64,000 nucleotides of DNA from Spartobacteria bacterium (GTDB lineage: Bacteria; Verrucomicrobiota; Verrucomicrobiia; Chthoniobacterales; UBA10450), in contig JAJPGZ010000010.1 of the NCBI GenBank assembly GCA_021325495.1, forward strand, positions 62,001-126,000, written 5' to 3'. Made by a program: the position numbers and the translations under genes. The notes under the pieces were generated by a model. The model was not told the DNA's origin. It did not search any database and saw only the letters and a list, made by a program, of their open reading frames with translations. Positions 61,008 to 64,000 of this stretch are shown here, piece by piece. Each line of letters starts with the position of its first letter. Positions within the stretch are counted from its first letter, which is position 1.

Positions 61008-62578
61008 CGTCGCTGCATGATCCACGTCTCCCACGAATACGCGAAACGTCCTTTAAGAAACGCGGACGAATAATCAGGCGAGGGCTGGTAGATTTCCGCC
61101 AACGGCGCCGCGGATTTTAAGCGATTCAACTCCGACGCGGCAGCGTCGGCCGGGTAAGCGGTGACGGCGAAATAGTCGATCTGGGCGATGTCTTCAGGGC
61201 GACGCAGATACGCGAGATCCACCACGTCGAACCGGCGCGATTTGAAGCTGAAGTATGATGACGCCATCGTAGCGACCAGCGGTCGTTTTCCAGTTTCAGG
61301 TTTTTCCAGGGCGGAAATGGCATTGTCGATCTTACGCAGGGATGGCGCAGCTTTGCCGAGCAGGCAAAGTTCGCGGCCAAGATATAATCCGGCCGGGAAA
61401 GCGACGAATCCGAAGGCAATGATCGCGAGCCAGACCGGATCAAAGCGCGCGGACAAATTGCGATGCGCAAATTGGACTAACAAAGCGATGACGACGGTAG
61501 CGGTGAAAGACATGTAACAAGGTTGGTACGGGAAAAGAAGAAGTGGCAAGATCGACAAGGCGAGAATGCCTAACAAACTCAGCCACGACCAAAAATCACG
61601 AATGTCTTTCCACCAGAAGCTGATCCAGACGACGACGAGACCAATCACGAAAAGAAGATGGGCGCCCATGGCTTTGTAGCGAATGTTGTCGAATCGAAGA
61701 AAGGCGGCCAGGAAATGCGAAACGTCTCCGCGCAAGATCGACAAGATGTAGCCGAGTCCCGCCTGACCCCCAGTCGAATGGCCGGAAATGACGGCGAGAA
61801 AACGCGCGGCCGCGTTCAAGTCGCGTCCATAGAATGTGGCGACAAGAACCAACAATGGCACTGCCATTCCGAAAATGCCTAACAATACGCATCGCCAAAT
61901 GACGGCGGACGAGCGCGCCTGTTTGAGCTGGTCGATCCCGACGACGAACAAGCATGCCACGCTCAGCACGCCGCCATAAGGCGACAGACACCAGTTTATC
62001 CCCGCGATAAGCCCGGCGACGGCGAAGCCCGTTTCGCAATGGCGCGCCCGCAAAGCGAAGAGGCCAAGCATCACGAAAGAAAAAGCGAGCGCGTCCGGTC
62101 GCTCGCGTTGGGACCAAAAGGGGCCGACTGGCAAAATAGCGAGCAGCATAACGAGTAAGACGAGTGCGGGCACTGACGTCCGAGGCGGCGCGCGCTTTGG
62201 TACGACGACCATCCAAAACAAAAGGGCGGCGAGCGCGCATCCTGTAAAATCGAAAAACTCATCGGGCTTGAGGCCGACGCCACATGCGCGCACAAACGCG
62301 CCATAAAGGATGGAAAATAAGGGCGGGTAATTTGAGTAAGTCTTCGGAGTCAATCCGCTATTGCCAGGATCGAGGCGGCTAACGAGTCCTTCGCCACGCG
62401 CAAAATTGATGGCGGCGTCCTTGAAGCAGATAAGATCGCCGCCGGGAATGCGTGGAGGCGAAAACGCGATGAACACAATCCAAACCACGATAGCGATTGT
62501 GTAGAGCGCGCCGCCGCTTCGCCATGGAGTTGTCGATCTTGTCGAATCAGCCGCCGGGAAACTTTGCAAGATCGACAT
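61004..62578 (-). CDS. Polytopic membrane glycosyltransferase-like protein
   Basis: The 524 residues include about eleven membrane segments after a short N-terminus (for example LYTIAIVVWIVFIAF, SVPALVLLVMLLAILPVGPFW and ALSILPLLLFPYQPCYMSFTATVVIALLVQF). A periplasmic loop near residues 45-75 (GGDLICFKDAAINFARGEGLVSR) resembles the first acidic loop of GT-C/ArnT-like enzymes. The C-terminal part is soluble. The start lies in an AAGATCGACA-family word (peptide MSILQ, 62,568-62,577), and a second word (62,531) is 37 bp inside. Confidence 0.7.
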   Translation of the reverse strand: MSILQSFPAADSTRSTTPWRSGGALYTIAIVVWIVFIAFSPPRIPGGDLICFKDAAINFARGEGLVSRLDPGNSGLTPKTYSNYPPLFSILYGAFVRACGVGLKPDEFFDFTGCALAALLFWMVVVPKRAPPRTSVPALVLLVMLLAILPVGPFWSQRERPDALAFSFVMLGLFALRARHCETGFAVAGLIAGINWCLSPYGGVLSVACLFVVGIDQLKQARSSAVIWRCVLLGIFGMAVPLLVLVATFYGRDLNAAARFLAVISGHSTGGQAGLGYILSILRGDVSHFLAAFLRFDNIRYKAMGAHLLFVIGLVVVWISFWWKDIRDFWSWLSLLGILALSILPLLLFPYQPCYMSFTATVVIALLVQFAHRNLSARFDPVWLAIIAFGFVAFPAGLYLGRELCLLGKAAPSLRKIDNAISALEKPETGKRPLVATMASSYFSFKSRRFDVVDLAYLRRPEDIAQIDYFAVTAYPADAAASELNRLKSAAPLAEIYQPSPDYSSAFLKGRFAYSWETWIMQRR

Positions 62579-62644
62579 ATAAACTCAGCGCGGGTTAAGA
62601 CAAAGCGTCTTGTGCGCGCAGCAGCTTTCATAGACGTTGGGCGC

Positions 62645-64000
62645 ATGGACAACGTGGCGGTCGCGCAACGATTCAAAGCTTTTTTGCTCATTGGGGCGGG
62701 GCTTTTGCTGGCGACGTTGCTCGGCTTCAACATCGGGAGCGAGAACTACGCGCCGCTTCTGCTCGGCGTCGTGATCGTGATCGCGTTGAGCATAGGGCTT
62801 TTTCTCGGCGATTCGTTTTGGGTGCTGACGATCGCTTCGTCGTTTCTGGCTGGTTCGTTCCCTATCCTGCGCGGATCATTCACTCCTTTTCAATTCATGG
62901 TGACGATGGGAGTGGCGCGCTTTTTGGTGGGCGACATTGTTCTAAGGCGGAAAAGCATTCGTTGGGGAAAAAGCACCGACTTGTTAGTCCTCGCCGGCTT
63001 CATGCTTGTGCTCACATATCACGGGGTGCACGACCGCTTCGGCATGAAGTTCCTCGGCTCGAACGTGTGGGGTGGGCGCAATTATGTGAACGTGTTCGTT
63101 GGTCTGGCGGCGTTCTTCATCGTGCAAAGCATCGATTTGAAATCGAAGGTGTGGGCGAAGTTGCCGTTCGCAGTTTTGTGCGTGACCGGATTTGATGTTG
63201 TCATCGCGCTGATCACGACTTTTTTTCCCTCGACCATTTACAAAATCTTCCCGTTTTACTCCGCGGTCTCGCTCGCAGGAATTCAGGAGTTGCTCGGCAC
63301 GCCCGACTCTTATCAATTCGGCGAGCCAACGGCGCGGTTGGGCAGTTTTGGCACGTTCGGCTTGGTCATTATCCTGCTCGTACTGGGATCGGTTTCTCTG
63401 CCTAATCTTCTTTCCCTAACGAATCTGCCGCGGCTTGTCGCAGCCATGTTCGGCGGACTTGCCGTGCTGCTGTCGGCTTTTCGCACGTCGGTTTTGCAAA
63501 CGATCCTGGGTGTGGTGCTGGCCGGCATTCGCGATCTGAAGTGGGCGGTGTTGCTGTTGCTTCCGGTGATTGCAGCGGCGCTCTTTAGTCTTTCGATCGT
63601 CAACTCCGAGTTCGTCCGCCTGCCGAAATCGATCCAACGTAGTCTCCAGTTCGTGCCGGGGAAATGGAATGCGGAGATGGAACGGGATGCCGCCGCATCG
63701 AATGAATTCCGCCAGCAAGTGTGGCGAGTTTTTCTGCGCGAATATTTCCCGCACCATCCCTTGTTAGGCCGCGGCTTCGGTTTCCGCAGTGCTCTCGCGC
63801 AGACGTCAGTTTACCAATATAATCCATATTGGGATCGCGACATGGTCGAAGTCGGCAACATCCACAACGGCTTTTTCGGTGCGCTCGACGCCATGGGAAT
63901 CGTTGGGACTGTTTTCTTCATTCTTTGGAATCTTCGCTTGCTGCTGCGCACATTTCGCGTGCCGCGGCACAGCCGCGATCCGGCCGCGACGGCGCTGCGA
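62645..64000 (+). CDS. O-antigen ligase/polymerase-like membrane protein (partial, C-terminus outside window)
   Basis: The frame from ATG 62,645 (MDNVAVAQRFKAFLLIGAGL) is open to the last base, 452 codons. It has about eleven membrane segments (for example LLIGAGLLLATLLGFNIG, FLVGDIVLRRKSI, WAVLLLLPVIAAALFSLSIV) and a large loop with the Wzy/WaaL-like pattern around FPHHPLLGRGFGFRSAL and VEVGNIHNGFFGALDAMGIVGTVFFILW. Ligases or polymerases of this family have such a His-bearing loop. No AAGATCGACA copy follows 62,577. The divergent gap to 62,578 is 66 bp. Confidence 0.8.
   Translation, partial: MDNVAVAQRFKAFLLIGAGLLLATLLGFNIGSENYAPLLLGVVIVIALSIGLFLGDSFWVLTIASSFLAGSFPILRGSFTPFQFMVTMGVARFLVGDIVLRRKSIRWGKSTDLLVLAGFMLVLTYHGVHDRFGMKFLGSNVWGGRNYVNVFVGLAAFFIVQSIDLKSKVWAKLPFAVLCVTGFDVVIALITTFFPSTIYKIFPFYSAVSLAGIQELLGTPDSYQFGEPTARLGSFGTFGLVIILLVLGSVSLPNLLSLTNLPRLVAAMFGGLAVLLSAFRTSVLQTILGVVLAGIRDLKWAVLLLLPVIAAALFSLSIVNSEFVRLPKSIQRSLQFVPGKWNAEMERDAAASNEFRQQVWRVFLREYFPHHPLLGRGFGFRSALAQTSVYQYNPYWDRDMVEVGNIHNGFFGALDAMGIVGTVFFILWNLRLLLRTFRVPRHSRDPAATALR

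Overview
The window looks like a 64-kb piece of chromosome from a GC-rich, Gram-negative, probably soil-dwelling bacterium. My best guess is Verrucomicrobiota (Chthoniobacterales-like). I base this on the mix of a long-form IspH, an LpxL-like acyltransferase, squalene-synthase-like and DUF362 proteins, DoxX proteins, an OpcA partner for Zwf and a CNB-DUF4388 protein. The taxonomy is inferred from gene content and style, not from a marker gene.

Left part (1-12,712) is accessory DNA. Positions 1-7,135 hold phage- or element-like regulators, unknown small genes, a GYF/PH membrane protein and a complete three-gene ABC-3C conflict system (3,864-6,792). A tRNA-Arg(CCT) gene (7,136-7,207) is the attachment site of a compact 5.5-kb integrative element (7,170-12,712). 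That element is bounded by 39-bp direct repeats and carries paired GTGTCACCC sites at each end. It encodes a tyrosine integrase, an unknown protein, a superinfection-immunity-type membrane protein, an excisionase-like protein, a HUH-type Rep and a proteasome-like Ntn hydrolase.

Positions 12,713-50,000 are chromosomal core: a two-component system, a TPR membrane protein, kmo, DoxX proteins, ku, ispH, an L,D-transpeptidase, a lipid A acyltransferase-like protein, a phosphatase-GlyA fusion, zwf-opcA, queA, a family 4 uracil-DNA glycosylase, a squalene synthase, hemW, uppS, purA, an M23 peptidase and uppP. A small island at 32,074-34,031 interrupts this with a TIR / TIR-like / SLATT three-gene operon, a predicted Thoeris-like defence system. 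Positions 50,000-64,000 are a surface-polysaccharide locus: gmd-fcl, a beta-helix lipoprotein, a flippase, a TylF-like methyltransferase, four GT4 glycosyltransferases, a membrane glycosyltransferase and a partial O-antigen ligase/polymerase.

The most striking signal is not a gene. The 10-mer AAGATCGACA (or its complement TGTCGATCTT), usually extended to YAAGATCGACAW, occurs about 90 times by my hand count between 12,721 and 62,577. It sits between and inside genes, in all six reading frames and about equally on both strands. There is no exact copy in the 12.7 kb of accessory DNA at the left or in the TIR island. Density, strand balance and avoidance by mobile DNA resemble the DNA uptake sequences of Neisseria and Pasteurellaceae or the HIP1 word of cyanobacteria; I know of no such word described for this kind of organism. 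A second word, CCTAACGA/TCGTTAGG, is also strongly enriched. Several families of palindromic intergenic repeats are present as well.
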